A stretch of 46,231 nucleotides of DNA from Bacteroidales bacterium UBA1219 (GCA_002309295.1 DBXF01000048.1:1-46231), one strand, 5' to 3'; positions 18,080 through 27,568 are shown, counted from the first letter of the stretch. Translations and numbers: made by a program. Notes: generated by a model from the sequence alone, not told the origin.

Positions 18080-18136
18080 TGTATTGTGTTGTTTATTAGT
18101 GTTTTGTGTTTGAATATCACTCTGTAAGAACTATGG

Positions 18137-18144
18137 CAAAGATA
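18137..18144 (-). promoter_or_regulatory. -7 promoter box for the DUF4199-like gene
   Basis: The minus strand reads TATCTTTGCC, matching TAnnTTTG, about 58 bases before the ATG at 18079. Confidence 0.6.
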
Positions 18145-18151
18145 CGATTTT

Positions 18152-18186
18152 TTAGTGATTAGTGATTGGCGAATGGTGATTAGTGA
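18152..18186. repeat. Heptad repeat tract (NNNGTGA x5)
   Basis: Five consecutive 7-base units TTAGTGA, TTAGTGA, TTGGCGA, ATGGTGA, TTAGTGA run without a break into the palindromic repeat at 18187. The rest of the 18080-18457 interval holds that repeat, two promoter boxes and AT-rich sequence. Confidence 0.8.
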
Positions 18187-18232
18187 TGAAGAAAGGTTCA
18201 GAGAACCTTACGATAGCACGAAGTGCAGAGAA
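18187..18232 (+). repeat. Palindromic repeat PR1, copy A
   Basis: Reads TGAAGAAAGG, palindrome AAGGTTC-aga-GAACCTT, then ACGATAGC and a diverged GCAGAGAA end. It is the most diverged of five PR1 copies; the right flank has A where others have T. It abuts a heptad tract on its left. Confidence 0.75.
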
Positions 18233-18342
18233 TAAATTTATTGGTGATTGGTTGGTATGGTATTCCGTTTCTTATTAAAAAATGTTTTTTTATTTTGTTG
18301 AATTCTAGTAATTTATAAATTATTTTCAAAATATTTTTCCGC

Positions 18343-18361
18343 TGCGCAAATAGGTTGCGCA
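18343..18361. promoter_or_regulatory. Inverted repeat, possible operator
   Basis: TGCGCAA (18343-18349) and TTGCGCA (18355-18361) form a perfect 7-bp inverted repeat with a 5-base spacer. It ends 10 bases before the -7 box of the LRR gene, where a dimeric regulator could cover the core promoter. It could also form a hairpin only by chance. Confidence 0.45.
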
Positions 18362-18370
18362 CCCCTGTTA

Positions 18371-18378
18371 TATCTTTG
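18371..18378 (+). promoter_or_regulatory. -7 promoter box for the LRR gene
   Basis: TATCTTTGCA matches TAnnTTTG, about 80 bases before the ATG at 18458. The -33 position would fall within or next to the inverted repeat at 18343-18361. Confidence 0.65.
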
Positions 18379-18457
18379 CATTTTGAAAAAGAGCGGTGAA
18401 AAACCAACCTTTTTTCACATAATGAACTGATTTTAAGACTATAAAAAAACACACAAT

Positions 18458-19498
18458 ATGAAAGAATGTATATTTGAATTTGGCAAACAGCCTCTGAAAC
18501 AATGGATTAGCGAAAACCGCGACTGCGAACGCATGAAACTCGTGGGGAATGTAAAGAGCAATCTTATGGATGATGAATATTACTTCCCCGTGAAAGGAGA
18601 TGAAGGTTGCAGACAACTATACCACGAGCTTGGCAACGACAATCCCTACGACCTGCTTTATGGTTTCGACAAACTTGCCAAGGACTTTCACCCCAAGGAA
18701 TTCGACTTCAGCGAGATGCGTCTGCTCGACATTGAGGATGAAGATGGCAACGACGATATGCCATGGGGATGGGGCTCCGATTTGTTGGAAGATAATCCGT
18801 CGATGATCTTGAGAATGCTGTGCAACCGCATCTACGGCACCGAATTCGTTGTCAGGGACGGTTTCATTTTCACCAAGGACGGACGCACCATTGTGCATTG
18901 TTTCAATCCTAAAGGCGTGGTGAATATCCCGCAAGGCGTGGAGCGTATAGGACGCATAGCCTTCGCAAATATCGAAAACGGACAATTAGAAGTGGTGCTG
19001 CCCGAAGGCGTGGTAAGCATCGGCATGTCGGCTTTTGATAATTGTGAGGCGTTGAAACGCGTCAACTTGCCCGAAAGTCTGCGTGAACTCGGCATTAGTG
19101 CCTTTGAAAACACAGAATTGATGGAGGTTTCTATTCCCGATGCAATTGAGGAAATACCTGACCGCTGTTTTAGTTTCACCTATATCGAGAAGTTGAAACT
19201 GCCACGTAATTTGAAGGCTGTGCGCACCGAGGCTTTTGTCGGACTGTCTCCCAAGAAAATATTTTTTCCTGAGGGTTTGGAGACGTTGGAATGGGGATGT
19301 TTCGACAGTCATGAACAAATAATTATGTACATGCCCAAGACTGTGAAAGAGATAGCTGAGGATTTCTATTACGACAGCTATGTGGAGGATCATCCATCCG
19401 ACCATCGTCCGTACATTTATATGGACCCCGCGAACCCCTATTTCGAGTCGAAAAGAGGGCGGCTTTACCGCAAAGGCGAAAACAAACCGTACATATAA
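18458..19498 (+). CDS. Cytoplasmic leucine-rich repeat protein (BspA/LRR_5 type)
   Basis: Protein of 346 residues with no signal peptide, so probably cytoplasmic, unlike the usual secreted BspA-type LRR proteins. Residues 1-140 form an unrecognised acidic domain. Residues about 145-310 carry LRR_5-type repeats: VVNIPQGVERIGRIAFANIE, LPEGVVSIGMSAFDNCEALK, LPESLRELGISAFENTELME, IPDAIEEIPDRCFSFTYIEK, LPRNLKAVRTEAFVGL, FPEGLETLEWGCF. Such repeats bind proteins. It is 97 bases upstream of an AAA+ ATPase on the same strand, with no second promoter box seen between them, so the pair may act together. A hairpin lies in the gap. Role unknown. Confidence 0.85.
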   Translation: MKECIFEFGKQPLKQWISENRDCERMKLVGNVKSNLMDDEYYFPVKGDEGCRQLYHELGNDNPYDLLYGFDKLAKDFHPKEFDFSEMRLLDIEDEDGNDDMPWGWGSDLLEDNPSMILRMLCNRIYGTEFVVRDGFIFTKDGRTIVHCFNPKGVVNIPQGVERIGRIAFANIENGQLEVVLPEGVVSIGMSAFDNCEALKRVNLPESLRELGISAFENTELMEVSIPDAIEEIPDRCFSFTYIEKLKLPRNLKAVRTEAFVGLSPKKIFFPEGLETLEWGCFDSHEQIIMYMPKTVKEIAEDFYYDSYVEDHPSDHRPYIYMDPANPYFESKRGRLYRKGENKPYI

Positions 19499-19501
19499 AT
19501 A

Positions 19502-19539
19502 AAAGCCCGTCAACGCACTGCCTTTGCGTTCGTGGCTTT
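19502..19539 (+). other. Structured hairpin between LRR and AAA genes
   Basis: AAAGCC (19502-19507) pairs with GGCTTT (19534-19539), and AACGCA (19512-19517) pairs with TGCGTT (19525-19530), giving a two-part stem. There is no T-run after it, so a processing or stability element between co-transcribed genes is as likely as a terminator. Confidence 0.5.
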
Positions 19540-19595
19540 GAAAGAAAGGTAATGAATTGTAAACTAACTACTTAAACTAAAAAAAACACACAAAA

Positions 19596-21326
19596 ATGGA
19601 AACTAAAAAAACAACAGCAAGAACAGATTTTGAAATCGATTTTACCGCAAACGCAAAAAAAAGGAAAACGCTGCCCGAAAAAAAGGTTAACGAGGAGCTC
19701 GACCTTCTCTCCTGCATGGAGAAAATCTCCGACTTCGCCGAAAATTCGGGCCTTAGCGACAATTTCTACCGCAAGGTGGAGCGTTACGCCAAACATGTGG
19801 CCGAGGTGTTGGGAATCACTGTCAACCAAAGCGTAATGCTCTCGCTGATAGTGGATTTAGGCACCGACAGCTATGTGTCGCTGCACGAGATGGCCGAGCA
19901 CTTGGGCTGTCGTACCACACGTATGCTGAAACAGAAAAAGGATATCGAGGTGCTGGTGCAGCGCGAGATGGTGGAGTGCTCCACATCCTGCAACCACCAC
20001 AACTACCACGCCCCCGCCGACTTGCTCGACGCAGTGTCCGACAACAAACCGTTCAAACCCCGCGACTATTCAGGCCTCAGCTGTCGTGAGCTTATTGACA
20101 ACATACACAGGGTTTTCTCCGATTTCGAGGACGACGAGCTGTCGTTCGAAAACACCATACTGCGCATCAGAAGGATGTTGGACAGCAACAGTGAATTGCG
20201 CTTTGTGCAATGTCTCAACGCAAAGGACCTCCACCCGTACTGCCGTTTGATAGTCCTGTTTTTCTGCTGTAAGTTCGTTTGCGACAACGATGACGAAATC
20301 AGTTTCTTCGACATGAATTTCCTGCTCAACGAATCTGCCATGCATTTCGAGAAATACAACTTGAAAGACGGCTCCAGTTCGCTGCTCGAGGACAAAATCC
20401 TCGAATATCACTGCGAGAACGGAATGGCCAACCGCGAGCTGTTCAACCTCACCATGGACGCCAAACGATACTTGCTTGACGAACTCAACCTGCCGTCGCT
20501 CAACGGTACTTCGTTGAAACGTAATATGATATCTTCGAAAAATATCAAAGAACGTCAGCTGTATTTCTCCGCCGAAGTGGACAAAAAAGTGGAGGAACTT
20601 GCACAGCTGCTGAGTCACGAGAACTACAGCGGAATAACTGAAAGACTGCAGCAGAGAGGCTTCCGCAACGGCTTCACATGCCTGTTTTACGGACTGCCCG
20701 GCACCGGTAAGACCGAGACGGCGCTCCAACTCGCACGTCGCACCGGCAGGGACATTCTGCAGGTGAACATCGCCGAGATGCGTAGCATGTGGGTGGGGGA
20801 GAGCGAGAAAAACGTCAAAGCCCTGTTCGACAACTACCGTCGTAATGTTCAGGAGTGCGACCGTGTGCCGATACTCCTTTTCAACGAGGCCGACGCCATC
20901 ATCGGCAAACGTCAGGTGGGTGCCGAACACTCCGTAGACAAGATGGAGAACTCCATCCAGGACATCATACTGCAGGAGATGGAGAGCCTCGAAGGCATAC
21001 TGATAGCCACCACCAACATCGTTGCTAATATGGACAACGCTTTCGAACGTCGTTTCCTGTACAAGATACGTTTCGACCAGCCCATGCTGGAGGCGCGTAT
21101 GGCCATCTGGTTGGAGATGCTGCCCGAGCTGAGCCCCACCGATGCCCGTTGTCTTGCCGAGCGTTACAAATTCAGCGGCGGACAGATAGAGAACATCGCG
21201 CGGCACTACACCATCGACTCCATACTGCACGGACTTGATCGTCCCACACTGGAAGCACTCGTCCCCCACTGCGACTCCGAACGCATCAACGACAAGCAGG
21301 GCAAGGAGATTGGGTACAAATTCTGA
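19596..21326 (+). CDS. AAA+ family ATPase
   Basis: AAA+ ATPase of 576 residues. The N-terminal half (1-340) is helical and unrecognised, with a Lys-rich start. The ATPase core has Walker A GLPGTGKT (about 366-373) and a Walker B-like ILLFNEADAI (about 428-437, with Asn where the classical DEAD-like motif has Asp). A sensor segment IATTNIVANMDNAFERRF supplies the arginine finger region, and a C-terminal lid has FSGGQIENIARHY. This matches a group of classical-clade, FtsH/CDC48-like AAA proteins common in Bacteroidota. It lies directly after the LRR gene and ends in a strong terminator. Substrate unknown; a remodelling chaperone is the general expectation. Confidence 0.88.
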   Translation: METKKTTARTDFEIDFTANAKKRKTLPEKKVNEELDLLSCMEKISDFAENSGLSDNFYRKVERYAKHVAEVLGITVNQSVMLSLIVDLGTDSYVSLHEMAEHLGCRTTRMLKQKKDIEVLVQREMVECSTSCNHHNYHAPADLLDAVSDNKPFKPRDYSGLSCRELIDNIHRVFSDFEDDELSFENTILRIRRMLDSNSELRFVQCLNAKDLHPYCRLIVLFFCCKFVCDNDDEISFFDMNFLLNESAMHFEKYNLKDGSSSLLEDKILEYHCENGMANRELFNLTMDAKRYLLDELNLPSLNGTSLKRNMISSKNIKERQLYFSAEVDKKVEELAQLLSHENYSGITERLQQRGFRNGFTCLFYGLPGTGKTETALQLARRTGRDILQVNIAEMRSMWVGESEKNVKALFDNYRRNVQECDRVPILLFNEADAIIGKRQVGAEHSVDKMENSIQDIILQEMESLEGILIATTNIVANMDNAFERRFLYKIRFDQPMLEARMAIWLEMLPELSPTDARCLAERYKFSGGQIENIARHYTIDSILHGLDRPTLEALVPHCDSERINDKQGKEIGYKF

Positions 21327-21352
21327 ACAACATCTTGAAAAAGAAAATATGC

Positions 21353-21387
21353 AAAGGCACGGCTGCGAAAGTCGTGCCTTTTGTTTG
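21353..21387 (+). terminator. Terminator of LRR-AAA unit
   Basis: CAAAGGCACG and CGTGCCTTTTG pair around GCTGCGAAAGT, followed by TTTG. It lies 27 bases after the AAA stop codon. Confidence 0.8.
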
Positions 21388-21534
21388 TGATTTCCTGAAT
21401 GCCAATCTTTAAATCAAGATAAAAACTTTGTTTTAAATGTTTAGATGCAGGGTTTTCTCGCTTCGACAAGTTGGGATTTTTATTCGCGTAAAGATGGAAA
21501 TTTTGCTTCGGTGCAAAAAAACATAGGCAAAGAG

Positions 21535-21565
21535 TTTGTAATAAACAAAAAAAATTGTACCTTTG
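21535..21565 (+). promoter_or_regulatory. kbl promoter (TTTG-N19-TACCTTTG)
   Basis: TTTG at 21535-21538 and TACCTTTG at 21558-21565 are separated by 19 bases, an optimal Bacteroidota promoter. The leader is about 40 bases. Confidence 0.75.
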
Positions 21566-21610
21566 TCTTTTGGTAAACAAGAAGTATAATCATCATAAAA
21601 TATTGACATT

Positions 21611-22792
21611 ATGTACGATAAATTTCAAAAACATCTTCAGAAAGAATTGGCGGACATCGAAGCTGCCGGTTTGTACAAGAACGAACGTATTATAGAGTCT
21701 CCCCAGGGAGCTGAAATCCTTGTAAAAGGCAAGAAATGCCTGAATTTCTGCGCCAACAACTACCTTGGCTTGGCCGACAATCCCGAACTGATAAAGGCCG
21801 CCAAAGAGGCTATGGACGCCCGCGGTTTCGGTATGGCTTCGGTACGCTTCATCTGCGGTTGCCAGGACCTCCACAAACAGCTGGAAAAGAAAATCGCCGA
21901 TTTCTTCGGCACTGAGGACACCATTCTCTACGCCGCTTGCTTCGACGCTAACGGCGGTGTGTTCGAACCCCTTCTGACAGAGGAAGACGCTATTATCAGC
22001 GACTCGCTGAACCACGCTTCCATCATCGACGGCGTGCGTCTGTGCAAAGCCCAGCGTTTCCGCTATGCCAACGCCGATATGGCCGACCTCGAAGCCAAAT
22101 TGCAAGAGGCTCAGAAATGCCGTTTCCGCCTGATAGCCACCGACGGTGTGTTCTCGATGGACGGCAACGTTTGCCCGCTCGACAAAATTTACGAACTGGC
22201 CAAGAAATACGACGCCATGGTTATGGTTGACGAAAGCCACAGCGCTGGCGTTGTCGGTAAGACAGGCCGCGGTGTTACAGAACGTTACAACCTGCGCGGA
22301 CAGATAGAGATACTGACCGGCACCCTCGGAAAAGCCTTTGGCGGCGGTGTTGGCGGTTTCACCACTGGTAAGAAAGAGATAATCGACATGCTGCGTCAGC
22401 GCTCACGTCCTTATCTGTTCTCCAACTCCTTGGCTCCGGGACTTGTTGGTGCCGGTATCCGCATGTTCGACATGATGACCGAGACCAATGCCCTGCAGGA
22501 CAAACTGCACGAGAATACCGACTACTTCCTCCGTCGCATGAAAGAGGAGAAATTCGACTGTCTGCCTTCGGAATCGGCTATCTGCGCAGTGATGATCTAC
22601 GACGCTGCCAAATCGCAGAAATACGCTGCCAAGATGCAGGAAGAGGGTATCTTCGTTACAGGTTTCTACTATCCTGTGGTTCCCAAAGGACAAGCCCGTA
22701 TCCGTGTTCAGATTTCGGCCGCCCACGAGCGCGAACATCTCGACAAATGTATCGAGGCTTTCAAGAAAGTACGCAAGGAAATCGAGGGCTAA
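21611..22792 (+). CDS. kbl: Glycine C-acetyltransferase (2-amino-3-ketobutyrate CoA ligase)
   Basis: PLP enzyme of 393 residues in the alpha-oxoamine synthase group. It interconverts 2-amino-3-ketobutyrate plus CoA with glycine plus acetyl-CoA, the second step of threonine breakdown. Landmarks are CANNYLGLADNPELIKAAKEA near residue 50, the MVDESHSAGVVGKTGRG PLP-binding stretch (about 205-221), and the Schiff-base lysine in TGTLGKAFGGGVGGF (Lys at about 241). Its partner tdh is not in the window. Related enzymes (BioF, HemA-type, serine palmitoyltransferase) share the fold, but the sequence and length fit KBL best. It is monocistronic, with its own promoter and terminator. Confidence 0.93.
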   Translation: MYDKFQKHLQKELADIEAAGLYKNERIIESPQGAEILVKGKKCLNFCANNYLGLADNPELIKAAKEAMDARGFGMASVRFICGCQDLHKQLEKKIADFFGTEDTILYAACFDANGGVFEPLLTEEDAIISDSLNHASIIDGVRLCKAQRFRYANADMADLEAKLQEAQKCRFRLIATDGVFSMDGNVCPLDKIYELAKKYDAMVMVDESHSAGVVGKTGRGVTERYNLRGQIEILTGTLGKAFGGGVGGFTTGKKEIIDMLRQRSRPYLFSNSLAPGLVGAGIRMFDMMTETNALQDKLHENTDYFLRRMKEEKFDCLPSESAICAVMIYDAAKSQKYAAKMQEEGIFVTGFYYPVVPKGQARIRVQISAAHEREHLDKCIEAFKKVRKEIEG

Positions 22793-22810
22793 GGTTTACC
22801 CTTTATATAA

Positions 22811-22843
22811 AAAAAGTCGGAGCGAAAGCCCCGACTTTTTTTT
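22811..22843 (+). terminator. kbl terminator
   Basis: AAAAAGTCGG (22811-22820) pairs with CCGACTTTTT (22831-22840) around AGCGAAAGCC and is followed by further T residues. Confidence 0.9.
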
Positions 22844-22848
22844 GTGTC

Positions 22849-23008
22849 GTGCCGTTGGCACTCCCCCAGACCGCGCTTTGCTTGTCTGGGTTGCTCCATG
22901 TATTATGTGTCATTTTTACGTGTTGCAAATCCCCAGACTGCGCTTCGTTTAGTCTGGGGTTAATAGAATGACGTGCCGTTGGCACTCCCCGGACTGTGCT
23001 TCGAATTA
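22849..23008 (+). repeat. Mixed palindromic repeats PR2 and GTGCC-gtt-GGCAC
   Basis: In the 308-base gap between kbl and panB. GTGCCGTTGGCAC, a 5-bp hairpin, occurs at 22849-22861 and 22973-22985 (and again at 23070-23082). PR2 hairpins with stem (C)CCCAGAC / GTCTGGG(G) lie at 22865-22890 and 22931-22959, with loops GCGCTTTGCTT-like and GCGCTTCGTTT. The second is followed by TTAATAGAATGACG, matching the reverse complement of the copies at the left edge of the window. A third PR2 start (CCCCGGACTGTGCTTCG) at 22987-23003 is interrupted by PR1. Confidence 0.8.
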
Positions 23009-23052
23009 TTCTCCGCTTCGCTATCGAAACTGCCACTGGCAGTTTCTTCATC
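23009..23052 (-). repeat. Palindromic repeat PR1, copy B (inside a PR2 copy)
   Basis: The plus strand reads TTCTCCGCTTCGCTATCG, then palindrome AAACTGCCA-c-TGGCAGTTT (23027-23045), then CTTCATC. The flanks equal those of other PR1 copies but the stem is CTGCC / GGCAG. CCCCGGACTGTGCTTCG lies on its left and CGGGGTTAATAG on its right, the two halves of a PR2 element. Confidence 0.8.
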
Positions 23053-23100
23053 GGGGTTAATAGGGTGACGTGCCGTTGGCACGTTTTTGGAATAGTGATG

Positions 23101-23919
23101 TTAGTATTGCTCTTTCTCGTTGGGGAAGTCGCAGTTTTTGACGTCGTTGATGTACTGGGTTACGGCGTGTGAAATCTCCTCGCCGATGGAGTGGTAGCGG
23201 CGCAGGAAACGTGGCGAGAACTGCTGTGTGATGCCCAGCATGTCGTGCAGTACTAGCACCTGTCCGTCCACCTGTGCGCCGGCACCGATGCCGATAGTTG
23301 GTATCTTCAACTCTTCGGTGACCTTGGCGGCAAGGGCTGCGGGGATTTTCTCAAGCACAATGGCGAAACAGCCTGCCTCCTGCAACACACGGGCGTCCTC
23401 CATCAGTCGGGCAGCCTCTTCCTCGTCGGTGGCGCGTACGGCGTAGGTGCCGAATTTGTTGATGGACTGGGGCGTAAGTCCGAGGTGTCCCATGATGGGG
23501 ATTCCGGCCGACAGTATGCGGTTGACGGATTCGAGGATTTCGGCACCGCCTTCGAGTTTCACGGCGTCGGCACCGGTCTCTTTCATTATGCGGATTGCCG
23601 ACTGCAGGGCCATCTTGGAGTTGCCCTGATAGGTTCCGAAAGGGAGGTCAACCACCACAAGGGCGCGGGAAATGGCGCGAACCACGGAGGCTCCGTGATA
23701 GATCATCTCGTCGAGGGTTATGGGCAGGGTGGTCTTATATCCAGCCATAACATTTGCGGCGGAGTCGCCCACAAGGACAACGTCGATTTTGGTGCTGTCC
23801 AGAAGGCGTGCCATCGAATAGTCGTAGGCCGTGAGCATAGCTATTTTTTGTCCGCACTGCTTCATGTTCTGAAGCACGTGGGTTGTAACTTTAGTTACAT
23901 TCGATTCAAGATATGCCAT
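23101..23919 (-). CDS. panB: 3-methyl-2-oxobutanoate hydroxymethyltransferase
   Basis: Ketopantoate hydroxymethyltransferase, 272 residues, first committed step of pantothenate and CoA synthesis (alpha-ketoisovalerate plus methylenetetrahydrofolate). Key stretches are MLTAYDYSMARLLD, VVLVGDSAANVMAGYKTTLP with the metal-binding Asp, VVVDLPFGTYQ, VKLEGG, GIPIMGHLGLTPQS and IGIGAGAQVDGQVLVLHDML. It is the last gene of the minus-strand operon that begins with the parvulin gene at 30497, 25 bases after the exported hypothetical gene. panC and panD are absent from the window. A pantothenate gene at the end of an outer-membrane chaperone operon is an odd pairing. Confidence 0.97.
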   Translation of the reverse strand: MAYLESNVTKVTTHVLQNMKQCGQKIAMLTAYDYSMARLLDSTKIDVVLVGDSAANVMAGYKTTLPITLDEMIYHGASVVRAISRALVVVDLPFGTYQGNSKMALQSAIRIMKETGADAVKLEGGAEILESVNRILSAGIPIMGHLGLTPQSINKFGTYAVRATDEEEAARLMEDARVLQEAGCFAIVLEKIPAALAAKVTEELKIPTIGIGAGAQVDGQVLVLHDMLGITQQFSPRFLRRYHSIGEEISHAVTQYINDVKNCDFPNEKEQY

Positions 23920-23944
23920 AATATTTCAGTATTGGAAAATGCTG

Positions 23945-25237
23945 TTATTCAATTTCTTCGTCGTCGGCGTATTTTTTGTTTTTCTTGCTCTTTTTGCCGT
24001 CGGTTGGGTTGTCGAGCGGGTCTTCTTCCTCAAGCTCTATGCGGAACAGTTCTTTGAGCGGCTCTTTCATCTCGTAGTCGCCGTTTTTGTTCACTTTGAA
24101 AGCCTTGTAGTACTTGCCTTTGTAAAGGAAGGAGCCTTCTTCGACATTGGTCTTTATCTGGTAGAAATAGTCGTCGATTTCGTCGGGTTGGATGCGTTTG
24201 CCGAGGAAAATGGTGTCGAGCTGTGTTACGTTGATACCTGCCTGAACGGCGACTGATGTTTTCGATGCCAACTTTTTGGTTGTTAGACTCTTGTATTCAA
24301 CGCCCTTTTCGGAATATTTTTTGCCGAAGATACGGATTTTGTTCTGCCATTGTTCCTGCGTTATTGGGAAACGCACAAAGATGGAGTCGGGCATTTCGGT
24401 GATACATTCGCCGGTGTCGCGCTTGTAGTTGCTTTTCAGCACCACGTATCCCACTTGGATAAGGAGCTGTTTTTTGTGAGGGATAAGGAAATAGCGTTCG
24501 AGCACTTCCTTGTAGTTGAGGTGTTCCTCGATGGCGAAATTAAGGGAGTCGGGGCATTTGTCGCGGGTGTTTTCGATGCGCAGCATGGAGCCTTTTGTAA
24601 TCATGACGGAGGAGTAGTATCCGCGTACCAGCGAGTCACGCGAGGGCACCATGCAGTTTGTCACGCTGCCAATGCAGGCTTCGGGGTTGTGTTTGAAAGT
24701 CATCAGCACCTTGCCGTCGAGGGGGGTGTTGTTGAAAGTGTGGCGGCTTTGTGGAAGCTCCGACATTTTGTAGTATTTGCGATCGATGGGTACTTCGTAA
24801 CGTATCAGCTCTTCGCCTTCGCCCGAGCAGGAGTTCTTTATCTTGTTTTTGGTGATGCGGGCAATGAAGGGACTTTTTGCACGCTGGAAGAAGTAGTCGT
24901 AAACGTTGTTCACACGGTTGAAAGTGAGGGTGTCGTCGTTGTCGCCTCCAAAGCCTTCGATGGCCACGGCGTACATGCGCGGGTTCTCTTTGTCGAAAGC
25001 AAGACGGTAAACGGAGTCGAGCAGGTCGAGGGTCTCGAGGTCGTAGTTTTCGGAGCCGGCGGCGAAGTCAACCAGCAGGCAGAACTGTTCCGGGAAGGGA
25101 ATAACCGGTTCCTGTGTTTTCGGCTTGTTGCCTGTGTTTTTCTGCTTTTTCACCGGAGGGGTGTAGATGTAGCTCTGGGCGATGGCCTGCGTGGCCAGTG
25201 CGGAACAAATTATCAGGAAAATCAACAGCTTTTTCAT
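23945..25237 (-). CDS. Exported hypothetical protein
   Basis: I do not recognise a family. The 430-residue product has a signal peptide (residues 1-20, ending TQAIAQ), then a Pro/Lys-rich linker. The segment PMYAVAIEGFGGDNDDTL region (about 90-115; reads RMYAVAIEGFGGDNDDTLTF) faintly recalls the OmpA C-terminal pattern of I.IeGh.D..g...N, but the key Asp/Arg peptidoglycan-binding residues are not clear. The rest is beta-rich. The tail is very acidic and basic in turn (EEEDPLDNPTDGKKSKKNKK). Its position between moxR and panB, after the SurA-like genes, suggests an envelope role. Known only as likely periplasmic. Confidence 0.75.
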   Translation of the reverse strand: MKKLLIFLIICSALATQAIAQSYIYTPPVKKQKNTGNKPKTQEPVIPFPEQFCLLVDFAAGSENYDLETLDLLDSVYRLAFDKENPRMYAVAIEGFGGDNDDTLTFNRVNNVYDYFFQRAKSPFIARITKNKIKNSCSGEGEELIRYEVPIDRKYYKMSELPQSRHTFNNTPLDGKVLMTFKHNPEACIGSVTNCMVPSRDSLVRGYYSSVMITKGSMLRIENTRDKCPDSLNFAIEEHLNYKEVLERYFLIPHKKQLLIQVGYVVLKSNYKRDTGECITEMPDSIFVRFPITQEQWQNKIRIFGKKYSEKGVEYKSLTTKKLASKTSVAVQAGINVTQLDTIFLGKRIQPDEIDDYFYQIKTNVEEGSFLYKGKYYKAFKVNKNGDYEMKEPLKELFRIELEEEDPLDNPTDGKKSKKNKKYADDEEIE

Positions 25238-25247
25238 ATCTGTGTGT

Positions 25248-26210
<963 letters not shown>

Positions 26211-26224
26211 TGTGAGAAGTTTTT

Positions 26225-27568
26225 TTATTTGCCGGTCCAGTTGAGTTTAAAGGTGCAGGTTTTGAAGTCGTCGTTGATGCGTATGTAGGTATTTTTTATC
26301 TGTTTAGCAGCCCAGTCAAGAACCTTCTCGTTTTTGGCGGTCTGCAGGGCGGCGTTGTAGATTTTGTCGTAGTCGTCGGTGAGGTTGGCTTTGTGGGTGG
26401 GTACTTTTTTTGTGATTTTCACCACACGGAATACGTTCTGGTTCGACTCGTTTTTAGTCATCTGGATGGGGGTGATGTCGCCTTCGTTGTATTTGGTGAT
26501 GTCGAGTTCGGGGAACTGCTGTTTGGCAAGCTCTACGTTGAAACGGTTGCCGAGGCTGGCGTTGGACACCACTCCGCCCAGCGATTTGGTGGCACTTGTG
26601 GAGTATTGCCGTGCGGCTTCTTCGAAAGTGATGGTGCCGTTTTTGACAAGAGTTACCACGCTGTCCATTTTCTTTTGTGTGGCCATAAGGTCGTTGGTGG
26701 AAACCTTGGGTATCATCAGTATGTGTCGGGCGTTGATGGTGTTGCCGCGACGTTCGATGAGTTGTATGATGTGGAAACCGAATTTCGTTTCTATCACGGG
26801 CGACACTTCGCCGGGTTTCAGCACAAAGGCAGCGGCTTCGAATTCGCTAACCATGTCGCCACGGCCGAAGAAACCGAGTTCGCCACCCTTGGTTGCTGAG
26901 CCAGGGTCTTCGGAGTAGAGTGTTGCCAGCATGCTGAAATTCTCGCCTTTCAACACACGTTCGCGCAGTTTGTTGAGTTCTAGGCGCACACGGTCTTTCT
27001 CTGCAACACCTACCTCGGGAGTCATCTCAATTTCAGACATCTCGTATTCCTCTTCGATGGTGGGGAGGCTGTCCTTGGGAATGGCGTTGTAGTACTCCTG
27101 CACTTCGCGTGGAGTTACTTTGACATTGGCGGTGATGCCTTCTTCAACTTGTTGTGTTATGTAGCGTTCGGTGATAATCTGAGCGTAGCTCTCGCGGATG
27201 TCGTCGTAGCTGCGTCCAGCTTGTTTTTGCAGGTTTTCTTTGGTGCCGTAGTAGCGGAGCAGGTTTTTCATGCTCCAGTCGAGTTCGGTGGCAATCATCT
27301 GTTCGGTAACTTCCACACTGTCGATGGCGCCTTTGTGGAGCATCAGCTTTGTCATGAGCAGGCTTTCGAGAATGTTGCAGCGGTTTTCGAAAGGATTTTC
27401 GTATCCTTTCTGTACACGTAGTTGTGCATAGTTGCTTTCGATGTCGGACAGTTTTATGATGTTTTTGCCTACCACGGCCACAACTTGGTCGACCACGGTG
27501 CCTTTGTTTTGGGCCGGCATTTGCAACGCTATGGCTGCGAGAGCGATGAGCAGGACTGCTTTTTTCAT
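26225..27568 (-). CDS. SurA-like periplasmic peptidyl-prolyl isomerase
   Basis: Parvulin-type folding factor of 447 residues. A signal peptide (1-19) ends near LQMPAQ. A SurA_N-like domain (about 25-170) binds unfolded outer membrane proteins. Two rotamase domains follow: the first (about 172-280) has GGELGFFGRGDMVSEFEAAA and FGFHIIQLIERR, and the second (about 282-390) begins ARHILMIPKV and has SLGGVVSNASLGN. The second is more diverged, so the first is probably the active one. It is the third gene of the operon and likely supplies barrel proteins to the Bam complex, whose BamD is encoded just beyond the operon start. Confidence 0.92.
   Translation of the reverse strand: MKKAVLLIALAAIALQMPAQNKGTVVDQVVAVVGKNIIKLSDIESNYAQLRVQKGYENPFENRCNILESLLMTKLMLHKGAIDSVEVTEQMIATELDWSMKNLLRYYGTKENLQKQAGRSYDDIRESYAQIITERYITQQVEEGITANVKVTPREVQEYYNAIPKDSLPTIEEEYEMSEIEMTPEVGVAEKDRVRLELNKLRERVLKGENFSMLATLYSEDPGSATKGGELGFFGRGDMVSEFEAAAFVLKPGEVSPVIETKFGFHIIQLIERRGNTINARHILMIPKVSTNDLMATQKKMDSVVTLVKNGTITFEEAARQYSTSATKSLGGVVSNASLGNRFNVELAKQQFPELDITKYNEGDITPIQMTKNESNQNVFRVVKITKKVPTHKANLTDDYDKIYNAALQTAKNEKVLDWAAKQIKNTYIRINDDFKTCTFKLNWTGK

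Noticed and set aside
18458..21326. Defence system call for the LRR-AAA pair
   Set aside because: No nuclease, protease, pore-forming or other effector domain is visible and there is no defence island nearby; kept only as a pairing worth checking.
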